Source of the DNA: Nocardioides daeguensis
Lineage (GTDB): Bacteria; Actinomycetota; Actinomycetes; Propionibacteriales; Nocardioidaceae
Assembly: GCF_019192965.1 (NCBI RefSeq)
Contig: NZ_JAHTKU010000017.1
Span: 165,912-229,911, forward strand
Reading direction: 5' to 3'
Length of the DNA: 64,000 nt
Shown piece after piece: positions 1 through 9,284 of the stretch. Within the stretch, counting starts at the first letter, position 1. Every line of letters begins with the position of its first letter. The position numbers and the translations under genes were made by a program. The notes below the pieces were generated by a model that worked only from the letters and a program-made list of their open reading frames with translations, was not told the origin of the DNA and searched no databases.

Positions 1-1262
1 CCACCCCGAAGGAGCGGCAGGAGGCGCTGCTGCGCATCGCGCAGGCGATCGAGGACCGGGCCGACGAGTTCGTCCGCGCCGAGTGCGAGAACACCGGCAA
101 GCCGATCGGCGTGACCGCCGAGGAGGAGATGCCGCCCAGCGTCGACGAGTTCCGCTTCTTCGCCGGCGCCGCCCGGGTCCTCGAGGGCCGCAGCGCCGGC
201 GAGTACCTCAAGGACCACACCTCGTGGATCCGCCGCGAGCCGATCGGTGTCGTCGCCCAGGTGACGCCGTGGAACTACCCGCTGATGATGGCGATCTGGA
301 AGATCGCCCCCGCCCTCGCGGCCGGCAACACCATCGTGCTCAAGCCGAGTGACACGACGCCGGCCAGCACGGTGCTGCTCGCCGAGGTCGCCGCCGAGTT
401 CCTGCCCGCGGGCGTGCTCAACGTCGTCTGCGGCGACCGCACCACCGGCCGCGCCCTGGTCGAGCACAAGACGCCGCAGCTCGTGGCGATCACCGGTTCG
501 GTGCGCGCCGGCATGGAGGTCGCCGCCTCCGCGGCGACCGACCTCAAGCGGGTCCACCTCGAGCTCGGCGGCAAGGCGCCGGTCGTGGTCTTCGACGACG
601 CCGACGTCGAGGCCGCCGCCGAGGCGATCGCCGGTGCGGGCTACTTCAACGCCGGCCAGGACTGCACCGCCGCCACCCGGGTCCTCGCCGGGGCCGGCAT
701 CCACGACGAGCTGGTCGCCGCGCTCGCCGAGCACGCCCGCAGGACGCGCACCGGCCTGCCCGACGACCCGGAGGTCGCGTACGGCGCCCTCAACAACCCC
801 GACCAGCTCGCCCGGGTCGCCGGCATGGTCGACCGGCTCCCCGACCACGCGCGGATCGAGGCCGGCGGCACGCGGCCCACGGTCGCGGGCGGCGAGGGCG
901 GCTACTTCTACGACGCCACCGTCGTCTCCGGCCTGCGCCAGGACGACGAGGTGGTCCAGAACGAGATCTTCGGCCCGGTCATCACCGTGCAGTCGTTCGC
1001 CGACGAGGCCGAGGCGGTGCACTTCGCCAACGACGTGCAGTACGGCCTCTCCTCCTCGGTGTGGACCAAGGACCACGGCCGCGCGATGCGGATGTCCAAG
1101 CACCTCGACTTCGGGGTCGTGTGGATCAACACCCACATCCCGTTCGTCTCCGAGATGCCGCACGGCGGCTTCAAGCACTCCGGCTACGGCAAGGACCTGT
1201 CGATGTACGGGCTCGAGGACTACACCCGGATCAAGCACGTGATGTCCTACACCGGCACGTGA
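1..1262 (+). CDS. Aldehyde dehydrogenase, gamma-aminobutyraldehyde/betaine-aldehyde type (5' end missing)
   Basis: The reading frame is open from base 3, so the gene begins before the window; about 420 residues are visible against roughly 475-500 for the family. NAD(P)-dependent oxidation of an aldehyde to its acid. Visible marks are the TPWNYP motif, the KPSDTTP cofactor-binding segment, the catalytic Glu in ELGGKAP, the catalytic Cys in NAGQDC and the C-terminal PHGGFKHSGYGKDLS stretch. The ECENTGKP and EYLKDHTSWIRREP segments resemble aminobutyraldehyde dehydrogenases of putrescine catabolism, but substrate specificity cannot be settled from sequence alone. Nothing downstream on the same strand is obviously in the same pathway. 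Confidence 0.9.
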   Translation, partial: TPKERQEALLRIAQAIEDRADEFVRAECENTGKPIGVTAEEEMPPSVDEFRFFAGAARVLEGRSAGEYLKDHTSWIRREPIGVVAQVTPWNYPLMMAIWKIAPALAAGNTIVLKPSDTTPASTVLLAEVAAEFLPAGVLNVVCGDRTTGRALVEHKTPQLVAITGSVRAGMEVAASAATDLKRVHLELGGKAPVVVFDDADVEAAAEAIAGAGYFNAGQDCTAATRVLAGAGIHDELVAALAEHARRTRTGLPDDPEVAYGALNNPDQLARVAGMVDRLPDHARIEAGGTRPTVAGGEGGYFYDATVVSGLRQDDEVVQNEIFGPVITVQSFADEAEAVHFANDVQYGLSSSVWTKDHGRAMRMSKHLDFGVVWINTHIPFVSEMPHGGFKHSGYGKDLSMYGLEDYTRIKHVMSYTGT

Positions 1263-1345
1263 GCCGACAAGGTAAAGGTTCCCGCGAACGAGGCCCGCGT
1301 CCGGTCGGGGAGCCGTAGCGTCCCAGCAAAGAGGGGACTCTGCGC

Positions 1346-1390
1346 ATGACGATGCTCGCCCGGCGCCTGGCGGTGGGCGCCGCGCCGTGA
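1346..1390 (+). CDS. Possible 14-residue leader peptide
   Basis: ATG at 1346 is preceded by AGAGGGGA at a normal ribosome-binding distance and reads MTMLARRLAVGAAP before a TGA that overlaps the GTG start of the next gene (GTGA). The downstream gene has no good ribosome-binding site of its own, so translation of this peptide may feed ribosomes into it. It could equally be the true beginning of a frameshifted longer protein. The peptide has no recognisable attenuator residues. Confidence 0.3.
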   Translation: MTMLARRLAVGAAP

Positions 1391-2019
1391 CGGAGCAGTG
1401 GCGTCCGTACGACGCCCCCGGGGACGATCCGCCGCCCGCGCCCGACGAGGCGACCACCTACCCCGAGTACGACGCCGGCGGCGCGTGGCGGCGCGGCCGG
1501 TTCGGGCTGCTGGTCGGCGCGATCGTGCTCCTCGGGGGCGTGGCGACCGTGATCGACGCGATCTCCGACAACGGCAACGCCACCTCGACGACGACGACCA
1601 CCACCACGACCACGACCCACACCGAGATCCGGGTCGACGGCACGGGCAGCGAGCTGTTCACGACGGCCGGTACGACGGCGATGACCGACGCGCTGGTCGC
1701 GGAGACCGGTTCGCCGCAGGTGCTCGAGGTGATCCTGTTCGCGTCCCACGCGCTGCTCACCGTTCGCGGCGACCACGGCTCGCACCACCTGCTGTGGGAC
1801 GGCGAGTCGATGACGCCCGCCGGGAAGGCGGGGTCCGCCCGCAGGCCGTTCGACCTCGGCGACCTCGACGGTGCCGTGGTCGGGCGTCTGTGCGGCAGCC
1901 AGCCCGCCCTGTGCACCGCCGTCGTCGGCCGCCCGCTGCCCGGCGACCACGGCGCGTGGATCACCGTCACCGCGGCGGACGGCGTCCACGCCACCGACCT
2001 GCAGGGCAACGAGCCCTGA
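1387..2019 (+). CDS. Single-pass membrane protein with poly-Thr linker, function unknown
   Basis: A 210-residue protein with an acidic, proline-rich N-terminus (1-38), one hydrophobic helix (about 39-60, GLLVGAIVLLGGVATVI) and a threonine run at about 67-77 leading into a C-terminal domain of about 130 residues that is probably extracellular. I recognise no family. The GTG start overlaps the stop of a possible leader peptide. It converges on the Wadjet-like operon with only 12 bp between the two stop codons. Confidence 0.65.
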   Translation: MTEQWRPYDAPGDDPPPAPDEATTYPEYDAGGAWRRGRFGLLVGAIVLLGGVATVIDAISDNGNATSTTTTTTTTTTHTEIRVDGTGSELFTTAGTTAMTDALVAETGSPQVLEVILFASHALLTVRGDHGSHHLLWDGESMTPAGKAGSARRPFDLGDLDGAVVGRLCGSQPALCTAVVGRPLPGDHGAWITVTAADGVHATDLQGNEP

Positions 2020-2031
2020 GAGTGGCCGAGG

Positions 2032-5000
2032 TCAGGCGTCGGCGGTCTCGGCGTTGGTGATCGGAGTGATCCACGACTGGTGGGTCGTGGTGTTCTTGGT
2101 GATCGCCAGCAGCTCGTCCATGTGGGGCTCGAGGCCGGTCACCTTGTCGAGCGGGACGCCGATGATCAGCTGGAACCCGAGGCCCTTCCACGCCTGCACG
2201 GCACGCCCGGCGAACTCCGAGTCGGCCTTCACGAAGCCCTCGTCGAGGAACACCGGGGCGAACCGCGGTCGCGAGCGCATCTCGTCGCCGAGCCGGAAGC
2301 GCAGCGCGGAGCCGACGATGAACGCCACCAGCTCCTGGCTCTCGCCACCGGACTTCTCCCCCAGGGTCCGGTACGTCGCCCGCAGCTCGCCGGTGAGGTG
2401 GTCGTAGCGCTCGGCGCTGATCTCGACGTGCCGGCGTACGTCGAGCAGGCGGTCGCGGTCGGTCGTGACGGCCGGCCCGTCGCCCGACTGGGCGGGCTTG
2501 CGCAGCTGCTGCATGAACCGGCTGAGGTCGGTGAACCTCTTCTCGAGCGCGGCCTCGTCGAGCTCGCCGCTGGCACCGGAGGACAGGGTGCGCAGGTCCT
2601 TGAGGAAGACCTGCACGTGGGCGGGCGCGAGCCGGCGCAGCCGGATCCGGAGCCGGTCGCCCGAGGCGCCACCGAACTCCAGGCGCCGCAGGATGGCGTT
2701 GATCGGCTCGAGCCGGTCCTCGATCTCCTCGACCGAGGACGACATCGCGCCGAGCAGGGGCACCAGGTCCTGGCCGCTCCACTCGGTGAGCCGGCGGCGC
2801 CACTCCGCGCGCCGCTCGGCGAGGCCGGTGCCGCGGATCTCCTCGAGGATCCGGGCATAGTCGGCGTACGAGTCGGCGGTCGCGCCCAGGTTGGGCGAGT
2901 CCCACTGGAACTTGTAGTGCTTGAAGATGAGCGCCAGGTCGTCGTCGCAGCGCCGGATCTCGGAGTCGGCGTCGGCGACGGCGGTGCGCAGCCGCTCCCC
3001 CAGCCGGTGGGAGTTGTCGGCGAACCGGTCGAGGTCCTCGGGGTCGGCGGGCGCGGCGGCCGCGGCGAAGTCGGCGGCCAGCGCGGCCTCCTGCTCCTCG
3101 CTGAGCTCGACGGCACCGCTCTTCTCCATCGCCTCGAGGCGGTCCTTGACCAGGTCCTCGGAGTCGACGAGCTCGCTGTGCCCGGAGTTGAGCTCGCGCT
3201 GCTTCTGCTCGAGGGCGAACCGCTCCTGGCGGGCGTCGTCGAGCCGGTGGACGAGGTCGTCGATCTGGGCCTGGAGGACCTTGAGCTGGTCGTCGGAGGT
3301 GAGGATGTCGGTACGGCGCTGCTCGAGCTCGGTGATCCGGCGGTCGCTGCCGGCGACGTCGACGTCGTCGAAGCGGACCATCGCGATCGCGTCGTACGCC
3401 TTGCGCTGCTGCTCCAGCAGCCGGCCGCGGCGGTCGAGGTCGGCGAGCTGGGCGTCGACCTGTTCGAGACGGCGCTCGAGCTCCTCGAGCTGGCCGTCGA
3501 TCTCGGCGATCGCGTCCTCGTTGGAGAAGCCGATGATGTTGCGGTGGTCGCCGCGCCCGTGGGTGCCGCGGTCGCCGTTGCGGGTCTGGCCCGCGGCGGT
3601 CACCCGGAACCCGGGTCCGTCGAGCTCGGCCGCGCTCTCGACGCAGAACGCGTTGCGCGACGGCTCCTCGACGTGCTGCTGGACCCAGCCGGAGAACGGC
3701 GAGTCCTTGAACAGCAGCTTGCCGGCGACCCGCTCGGGGTCGGCCGGACCGGTCTCGGGCAGGTCGAGCTCGACGCCCTGGAAGGTCAGCCGGCCGGGCA
3801 GCTTGAGCCCGTCGATGGCGCCGGAGAACTCCGCCAGGCGGTCGAGCGGGACGAGCATCATCCGGGCCGTGCCGCCGAGGACGGTCTCGATCGCCGTGCG
3901 CCAGCGCGCCTCCTCCGGGGCGATGTCGATCAGCTCGGCGACGAACGGCAGCGCCTCGACGGACAGGCCGCTCGCGTCGGCGACGGCGGCCCGCAGGTCG
4001 TGGAGGTACGACGGCACCCGGCCGTTGCGGTTCTCCATCGAGGCCCGCTCGCGCTTGAGCACCGCCTGCTCGTTCTTCAGCGGCACCAGCCCGTCGCGGA
4101 CCCGGTCGCGCTCGGCGCGCAGCGTGGCCTGCTCGGCCTCGCCGGCCGAGAGCCGCTTGCGGGCCAGCAGCTGCAGCTCGGCGAACGCGGTCGCCGAGTC
4201 GAGCGCGGACTCGAGGTCGGGGGCGTCGGCGTCGGTCAGCCCCACCAGCGGGTAGACGCGCTCCTCGAGCTCGGCGAGCCGGTTGGCCCGCTCCTCACGG
4301 ATCACCCGCTCGTGCTCGGCCTGCGCGGCGAGCGCCTGCAGGTCGCCACCGCCGGCGGCGCGGTGCGCCTCCTTGGCCGCCTCCAGGTCGCCGGCGAGCG
4401 TGGTCTCCGCGGACCGGGTGGCGGTGAGCGCCTCGACCGTGCCCTGCCGCGAGTCGCGGTTGCCGGCGACGGCGGTCTCGATCAGCCGCAGGTGGGTGCG
4501 CAGCAGCCACAGCCGCAGCGGGGTGTCGCCGGGCAGCGTGACGCCGTACGAGTCGAGCTCGGCGAGCCGCTTCGCCGCGGCCACCTTGCGCTCCTGGAGC
4601 TCGGTGATCGGCTCGAGCAGCTCGAGCTTCTGCTCCTCGGTGCGCATCGCGGTGTAGGAGGCGTCGAGGTCGTCGAAGTGCTCGATCGCCCGGTCGGCAG
4701 CGGCGTAGGTGGCGGGCCGCTCGAGGACCATGTCCTTGTAGAGGTCGTCGACACTGCGGACCTGGTTGCCCGCCTGGATCCGGGCCAGCAGGCGCAGCGC
4801 CTTGGACCCGTCACCGTTGGCGCCGATGCCGAGCCGGGCGTGCAGCACGGCGGCGAACTCGGCGTACGTGCGATGCACCCGGATGCCGGGGTACAGCTTC
4901 TTGAGGGTGTTGGCGTGGAAGCGCTCGGGTACGGCGACCTCGAGCGTCTCGAGCGACAGGGCACCCTCGTGGGTGGCGAGCTGCATCTGCACGTCGCCGG

Positions 5001-5535
5001 AGCGCGCGGCCCGGCGCGGGACGTAGTAGGTGCGCAGCGCGGTGAACCGGCCGCCCTGGTCGTTGACGAAGGTCATCGCGACCGCGCCCCAGGTGTCGGA
5101 GCCCTTGCCGCGCAGGAGCTTCTCCTCGGGCCGGCCGGTCTTCGGGTTGTCGACGACGTCGACGGCGCCGCGCAGGTAGGACAGCAGGTTGCGCTGCCCG
5201 GCGCTGCGGGCGCGGCCCGCGACGGCGTCGTTGGAGGCGCCGTTGAACTTGGTGTCGGACGGCATCATCAGCGCCGTGTAGGCGTCGAGGATGGTGCTCT
5301 TGCCGACACCCGAGGCGCCGGAGATCATCGTCGCGTCGCCGCGCAGCGGGACCGTGGTGAGGCCGCCGAAGCCGCCCCAGTTGACCAGCTGCAGCAGCGC
5401 CGCGCGCCACTGGACGGTGTCGTCGGCGGGGGTCGCGACGACCTGCTTGTCGAAGAGGCCGTCGGCGGTCTCCTCGCTCGTCGAGTAGCCCGAGCCCCCG
5501 GGCGAGGGCGTATCGAGACGCTCGTCGACGGACAT
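2032..5535 (-). CDS. jetC: JetC/MksB-like SMC ATPase of a Wadjet-type operon
   Basis: A 1167-residue SMC/SbcC-like ATPase. The Walker A motif (GASGVGKS) lies at residues 73-80, the ABC signature SGGESQ near 1062 and the Walker B FLDEGF near 1096; between them are long heptad-rich, charged arms. In Wadjet/MksBEF systems this subunit dimerises with kleisin and KITE partners to extrude DNA loops. The ATG start overlaps the stop of jetB (ATGA), showing translational coupling. A JetD/MksG nuclease gene would normally follow, but the next gene (1387-2019) is an unrelated membrane protein on the other strand. Confidence 0.88.
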   Translation of the reverse strand: MSVDERLDTPSPGGSGYSTSEETADGLFDKQVVATPADDTVQWRAALLQLVNWGGFGGLTTVPLRGDATMISGASGVGKSTILDAYTALMMPSDTKFNGASNDAVAGRARSAGQRNLLSYLRGAVDVVDNPKTGRPEEKLLRGKGSDTWGAVAMTFVNDQGGRFTALRTYYVPRRAARSGDVQMQLATHEGALSLETLEVAVPERFHANTLKKLYPGIRVHRTYAEFAAVLHARLGIGANGDGSKALRLLARIQAGNQVRSVDDLYKDMVLERPATYAAADRAIEHFDDLDASYTAMRTEEQKLELLEPITELQERKVAAAKRLAELDSYGVTLPGDTPLRLWLLRTHLRLIETAVAGNRDSRQGTVEALTATRSAETTLAGDLEAAKEAHRAAGGGDLQALAAQAEHERVIREERANRLAELEERVYPLVGLTDADAPDLESALDSATAFAELQLLARKRLSAGEAEQATLRAERDRVRDGLVPLKNEQAVLKRERASMENRNGRVPSYLHDLRAAVADASGLSVEALPFVAELIDIAPEEARWRTAIETVLGGTARMMLVPLDRLAEFSGAIDGLKLPGRLTFQGVELDLPETGPADPERVAGKLLFKDSPFSGWVQQHVEEPSRNAFCVESAAELDGPGFRVTAAGQTRNGDRGTHGRGDHRNIIGFSNEDAIAEIDGQLEELERRLEQVDAQLADLDRRGRLLEQQRKAYDAIAMVRFDDVDVAGSDRRITELEQRRTDILTSDDQLKVLQAQIDDLVHRLDDARQERFALEQKQRELNSGHSELVDSEDLVKDRLEAMEKSGAVELSEEQEAALAADFAAAAAPADPEDLDRFADNSHRLGERLRTAVADADSEIRRCDDDLALIFKHYKFQWDSPNLGATADSYADYARILEEIRGTGLAERRAEWRRRLTEWSGQDLVPLLGAMSSSVEEIEDRLEPINAILRRLEFGGASGDRLRIRLRRLAPAHVQVFLKDLRTLSSGASGELDEAALEKRFTDLSRFMQQLRKPAQSGDGPAVTTDRDRLLDVRRHVEISAERYDHLTGELRATYRTLGEKSGGESQELVAFIVGSALRFRLGDEMRSRPRFAPVFLDEGFVKADSEFAGRAVQAWKGLGFQLIIGVPLDKVTGLEPHMDELLAITKNTTTHQSWITPITNAETADA

Positions 5536-6254
5536 CAGGCGTCCTCCTCCTCGAACAGGTCGTCCTGCGTCTCGGTCGCGGCGGGCTCCGCCTCGGAGCC
5601 GTTGGCCTTCTGCAGCGCCTCGAGCAGCTCCTGGAGCAGCTCGAGCGGCAGCAGCGGCTCGACGGCCTCGCTGATCTCGTAGCGGTCGTCGGCGGCCGAG
5701 CCGATGAGCAGGCCGGCCTTCACGATGCTGACCACGGCATTGCGGGCCCGCTTCTCGTCGCCCGCCTCGTCGGTGGCGTGGCCGGGGCGGAAGCTGGCGA
5801 CGTACTCGACGATGTCCTCGCGGTCGATGTAGACCCGGGCGTCGCCGCTGGCCAGGCCGGCCCGCAGCCGGTCGCGCAGGTGGACCAGCACCAGGGTCTC
5901 CTCGCGCGACCACGCGGTGTCGTGGAGCAGGGTCGGGAACCTGCTGGCGGTCTCCGAGACGGCCTGCCGCTTCCAGGCGACCTCGCGGCTCGGGTCGACC
6001 TGGAGGTCGAGGAAGAGGTCGTTGAGGCGCGAGCGGATCACCCGCTCGTTCTCGACGAGCACCTGCCAGTCGCGCGGGTGGGTGCGGGCGCTGATGAACC
6101 GCTGCTTGAGCAGGGTGACCAGCGCGTGCCGCTGGGCGTACTCCAACCCGCCCTCGTCGCCCTCGAACAGGGAGACCGAGGTGGCGTCGGCGACCTCGTC
6201 GAGGTCGTCGAACTCGTTGCTCCCTGCGGTCGGCTCGTCCAGGTCGACACTCAC
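5535..6254 (-). CDS. jetB: JetB/MksE-like KITE subunit (DUF4194)
   Basis: A 239-residue acidic protein with the features of DUF4194: an N-terminal acidic tail, then a winged-helix-like body (segments around QRHALVTLLKQRFISA and YIDREDIVEYVASF) and an acidic C-terminus ending EEEDA. In Wadjet/Mks complexes it bridges the kleisin (JetA) and the SMC ATPase (JetC). The GTG start overlaps the jetA stop (GTGA) and its stop overlaps the jetC start (ATGA), so the three genes form one translationally coupled operon. Confidence 0.85.
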   Translation of the reverse strand: MSVDLDEPTAGSNEFDDLDEVADATSVSLFEGDEGGLEYAQRHALVTLLKQRFISARTHPRDWQVLVENERVIRSRLNDLFLDLQVDPSREVAWKRQAVSETASRFPTLLHDTAWSREETLVLVHLRDRLRAGLASGDARVYIDREDIVEYVASFRPGHATDEAGDEKRARNAVVSIVKAGLLIGSAADDRYEISEAVEPLLPLELLQELLEALQKANGSEAEPAATETQDDLFEEEDA

Positions 6255-7747
6255 CGGCGGGTCTCCTCTCGGCTGTTCTCGAGGTCGGGGTCGGGCAGCG
6301 GGGTGCGCGGCACCGCGAAGGTGCGCCGCGACCCGTCGGGGCGTACGGCGGCGAACGACTCGAGCACGTCCTCGGTCTCCCACTCGCGGTCGGCGGCGAG
6401 GTGCAGCAGGCCGAAGATCTCCACGGGCCGGCGCAGGGACGGCTCGAGCGCCTCGAAGAGCTCGCCGAGCGAGCCTGCGGGCAGCAGGTCGCCCAGCGCG
6501 TCGTCGAGCCGCTGGCGCAGCGACCCGAGCTGGGGGCCGCCCTGCGCCATCAGCTCCTCGAGCGACAGCGTGGGCGCCTCGGCGGGGTCGGCCCGGGTGA
6601 TCGGCTCCGGCAGCACGTCGTCGGCCGGGTCGTGGAACCGCTCGCGCAGGTGGTCGACGGCGACCCGGTTGGGCAGCAGCGCCACATCGTGGGTGGCGCG
6701 TGGTCCGGTCGTCGACATCCACGTCATCAGCTCGGACTCCACCTGGCGCAGGGTCTGCTCCAGCTCGCGGTCGCGGGCGGCGTCGTGGGAGACGATGTAC
6801 TCCTTGAGCGTCGCCGTCACCCGGCTGCGTTGCGCCAGCACCCGGTCGAGGCCGTCGCGGACCAGCTTGACGGTCCCCCGCAGCTCGGCCCGGTCGGCCT
6901 CCCCGAGGATCCCGGACGACAGCGGGTGCTCGAGCAGCGCGCCGAGGTCCTCGCGCAGCTGGGTCACCAGCCCGTCGTCGCGCAGCAGCGCGAACGCTCC
7001 TTCGAAGGCCCGCCCCTCCTGGGTCGCGGTCATCAGCGCGTCGGCGCGCGCGAGGTAGTCGTCGATGACCTCGCCCGCCGGGCGGTCCTCGGCCCGGAAG
7101 GCGGCCAGGATCTCGCCGCGGATCGTCGCGAACCGCTCCTCCACCCGCGCGAAGTCGCTCGGCAGCGCGCTGATCAGGGAGAGCAGCTCGGTGAACCCCT
7201 CGAGCATGTAGTCCTCGGTCGCGCTGACCATCTCGGCCCCGTCGACCAGCCGGTCGCGCTCGACCTTGAGCCGCGCGATCTCGTCGTTGAGCAGGGTCAC
7301 CCGGGCGCCGCGGTCGGGGTTCGCCTCGGAGTTGAACCGTCGTACGGTGCTGAGGATGGTGGTGATCCGGTGCTCGCTGAGCGTCGCGCGGTCGCGCGCG
7401 AGGTTCTTGACCAGCTCGAGCGCCTGCTGCGCGTGGGAGGTCAGCGAGTAGACCTCGTTGCCCTGCTCGTCGAGCGAGCGCACCAGCCACTGCCCCCGCA
7501 TCCACCGCTGGCAGATGTCGCGCCCCGTGCCCGTGGGCAGGTCGGTGTCGCCCGCGCTGCGGATCTCGGCGAGGTGCTCCTCGACCTGGGTGTGCAGCCG
7601 AGCCGTCGGGATCGGCTTGTTGTTGCGCCCGAAGGCCGCCCGGAAGATCGTGATGACGACCGGCGCCTGCCGCTGGTGGAGCAGCGTCAGGGTCGGCTGC
7701 GCGAAGGCACCCTTGACCCGCGCCAGCTCGGCAGCGATGTCGCTCAA
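6251..7747 (-). CDS. jetA: JetA/MksF-like kleisin subunit (DUF3375), TTG start
   Basis: A 498-residue protein matching the DUF3375 kleisin-like family: N-terminal segment PTLTLLHQRQAPVVITIFRAAF, a winged-helix region with ARLHTQVEEHLAEIR, then a long helical middle. First gene of the jetABC-like operon. The start is a TTG at 7745-7747 with GGGGGA a few bases upstream; no ATG or GTG fits the family N-terminus better. Wadjet restricts plasmids, whereas solitary MksBEF condenses the chromosome; without JetD the second role is at least as likely. Confidence 0.87.
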   Translation of the reverse strand: MSDIAAELARVKGAFAQPTLTLLHQRQAPVVITIFRAAFGRNNKPIPTARLHTQVEEHLAEIRSAGDTDLPTGTGRDICQRWMRGQWLVRSLDEQGNEVYSLTSHAQQALELVKNLARDRATLSEHRITTILSTVRRFNSEANPDRGARVTLLNDEIARLKVERDRLVDGAEMVSATEDYMLEGFTELLSLISALPSDFARVEERFATIRGEILAAFRAEDRPAGEVIDDYLARADALMTATQEGRAFEGAFALLRDDGLVTQLREDLGALLEHPLSSGILGEADRAELRGTVKLVRDGLDRVLAQRSRVTATLKEYIVSHDAARDRELEQTLRQVESELMTWMSTTGPRATHDVALLPNRVAVDHLRERFHDPADDVLPEPITRADPAEAPTLSLEELMAQGGPQLGSLRQRLDDALGDLLPAGSLGELFEALEPSLRRPVEIFGLLHLAADREWETEDVLESFAAVRPDGSRRTFAVPRTPLPDPDLENSREETRR

Positions 7748-7925
7748 CCCTGTCCCCCGGTGTCCGTCGTCGTGATCTGGCCTGCTAGGTGCGAACGAAA
7801 AGCATCACATAGGGGTACGACGCGGCCGCAGGCAGGCTCGACGATGGCCACCAAATGGCGGATGTGCGGCAGCCCGAGGCGGCGTACGGTCCGAAGGGGG
7901 CCGAAACCACTCCGAGGAGGTCGTC

Positions 7926-8225
7926 GTGAAGTACGTCATCTCGTGGCTGGCGAAGCCCAGCCTGGGCGAGGCCGAGATCGCCCGCTCCCTGCAGGTCTTC
8001 GGCAAGTGGACGCCGTCGGAGACCGTCACCTTCGAGCAGTTCCTGGGACGCGCGGACGCCAGGGGCGGGTTCGCCGTCGTCACGACCGACGACATCAACG
8101 CCCTCGTGCGTGACATGGCGACGTTCGGCACCTGGTTCGACATGGAGGTCGTCCCGGTCGTCGAGATCGGCGACCTGGCCGCCCTCTCCGGCGAGGCGCT
8201 GGGCTTCATCGCTTCGGTCGGCTGA
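7926..8225 (+). CDS. DUF3303-family small protein
   Basis: A 99-residue protein with a GTG start preceded by AGGAGG at 7914-7919. The pattern of an N-terminal YVISW strand, FGKWTP, GRADARGGFAVV, a helix INALVRDMATF and a final strand VVPVVEI is that of the DUF3303 ferredoxin-fold-like family, whose biochemical role is unknown. The next gene starts 7 bp downstream, so the two are probably cotranscribed. Confidence 0.7.
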   Translation: MKYVISWLAKPSLGEAEIARSLQVFGKWTPSETVTFEQFLGRADARGGFAVVTTDDINALVRDMATFGTWFDMEVVPVVEIGDLAALSGEALGFIASVG

Positions 8226-8232
8226 GGCTGCC

Positions 8233-9183
8233 ATGCGCCGGCTCAACCTGCCCGTGGCGCTCGCCACCGTTGCGCTCGCCACCGTGGCGCTCCTCGCCGT
8301 GCCCGCCTCGGCGCGCCCGGCAGCCACGAGCGTCCCGCTCCCGGTCGACTTCCAGCCGGAGGGCATCGCGATCGGGACCGGCGACACCTTCTACGTCGGC
8401 TCTCTCCGCGACGGTGACATCTACCGCGGCGACCTGAGCACCGGGAAGGGCGCGGTGTTCATCGACAACACCGGCCGGGCCGCGGTCGGCATGCGGGTCG
8501 ACGAGGCCCGCAAGCTGCTGTTCGTCGCGGGCGGGCCCGGCGGTCACGTCTACGTCTACGACACCCGCGACGGCTCGCAGGTCGCCGACGTCGCGGTCGG
8601 GCCGCCGACGGCGTTCACCAACGACGTCGCGCTCACCGGGGACGCGGCGTACTTCACCGACACCTTCGCCCCCTTCCTCTACAAGCTGCCGTACGGCGAC
8701 AGCGGGTTCGGTCCGCCCGAGGCGATCCACGTGACCGGGCCGGCAGGGTCGTCCACCCCGGGGACGTTCGGCCTCAACGGGATCGACGCGACGCCGGACG
8801 GCTCGACCCTCGTGGTCGACCACACCGCGCTGGGCATCGTCGCCCTCGTCGACCCGGCGACCGGCGTCAGCACACAGATCCCGATCGCCGGCGGCGGGCT
8901 CCTCGCCGGCACCCCGGACGGCCTCCAGCTCGAGGGACACCGGCTGTTCGTCGTACAGAACTTCGCGAGCTCCATCGTCGAGATCGCCCTGTCGGGCGAC
9001 CTCTCCCGCGGCACCGTGGTCCGCACGATCACCTCCGAGCTGTTCCACGTCCCGACCACGATGGCGGTGAAGGGCGACCTGATCGCCGCGGTCAACGGCC
9101 GCTTCGACCTCGGCTTCCCGCCGCCGTTCGGCCCCGGGGCACCGCCCGGGACGACCTTCGACGTCGTGCTGGTGCGGCGGTAG
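8233..9183 (+). CDS. Secreted beta-propeller protein, SMP-30/gluconolactonase-like
   Basis: A 316-residue protein. Residues 1-28 form a signal peptide (MRRLNLPVA then an alanine/valine core ending PASARPA). The rest shows repeated four-stranded blades (QPEGIAIGTGDTFYVGSL, GMRVDEARKLLFVAGG, NGIDATPDGSTLVVDH) typical of SMP-30/superoxide-dismutase-like propellers. It is probably an extracytoplasmic hydrolase or binding protein; I see no diagnostic catalytic set, so no substrate is claimed. ATG at 8233 is chosen because it starts the signal peptide. Confidence 0.72.
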   Translation: MRRLNLPVALATVALATVALLAVPASARPAATSVPLPVDFQPEGIAIGTGDTFYVGSLRDGDIYRGDLSTGKGAVFIDNTGRAAVGMRVDEARKLLFVAGGPGGHVYVYDTRDGSQVADVAVGPPTAFTNDVALTGDAAYFTDTFAPFLYKLPYGDSGFGPPEAIHVTGPAGSSTPGTFGLNGIDATPDGSTLVVDHTALGIVALVDPATGVSTQIPIAGGGLLAGTPDGLQLEGHRLFVVQNFASSIVEIALSGDLSRGTVVRTITSELFHVPTTMAVKGDLIAAVNGRFDLGFPPPFGPGAPPGTTFDVVLVRR

Positions 9184-9213
9184 GAGGCACTTGCCGACCC
9201 ACGCCCCTGTCGG

Positions 9214-9230
9214 CGCGGGTGGCACCCGCG
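9214..9230 (+). terminator. GC-rich hairpin after the beta-propeller gene
   Basis: A perfect 7-bp stem (CGCGGGT/ACCCGCG) with a 3-base loop lies 30 bp after the stop codon at 9183. There is no T-tract, as is usual for actinobacterial terminators, so it could also just stabilise the mRNA end. Confidence 0.35.
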
Positions 9231-9284
9231 GCAACGGGTACTGATCGGACGTCCCCGAGAACCTGACCAGCAGAGGAGCTCCCC

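Noticed and set aside
1588..1623. ACG/ACC run as a regulatory microsatellite
   Set aside because: It simply encodes the threonine linker of the membrane protein; the codons are mixed ACG and ACC, so slippage control is unlikely.
2080..5682. A 1200-codon open frame antisense to jetC
   Set aside because: It is the high-GC shadow of the SMC gene: low-complexity Val/Leu/Gly/Glu/Arg composition, no domain, and the opposite strand has clear Walker and signature motifs.
7886..7904. GGTCCGAAGGGGGCC resembling a DevR box upstream of the DUF3303 gene
   Set aside because: There is no second box at 20-23 bp and no -10 at the required distance, and the neighbouring genes are not hypoxia-type.
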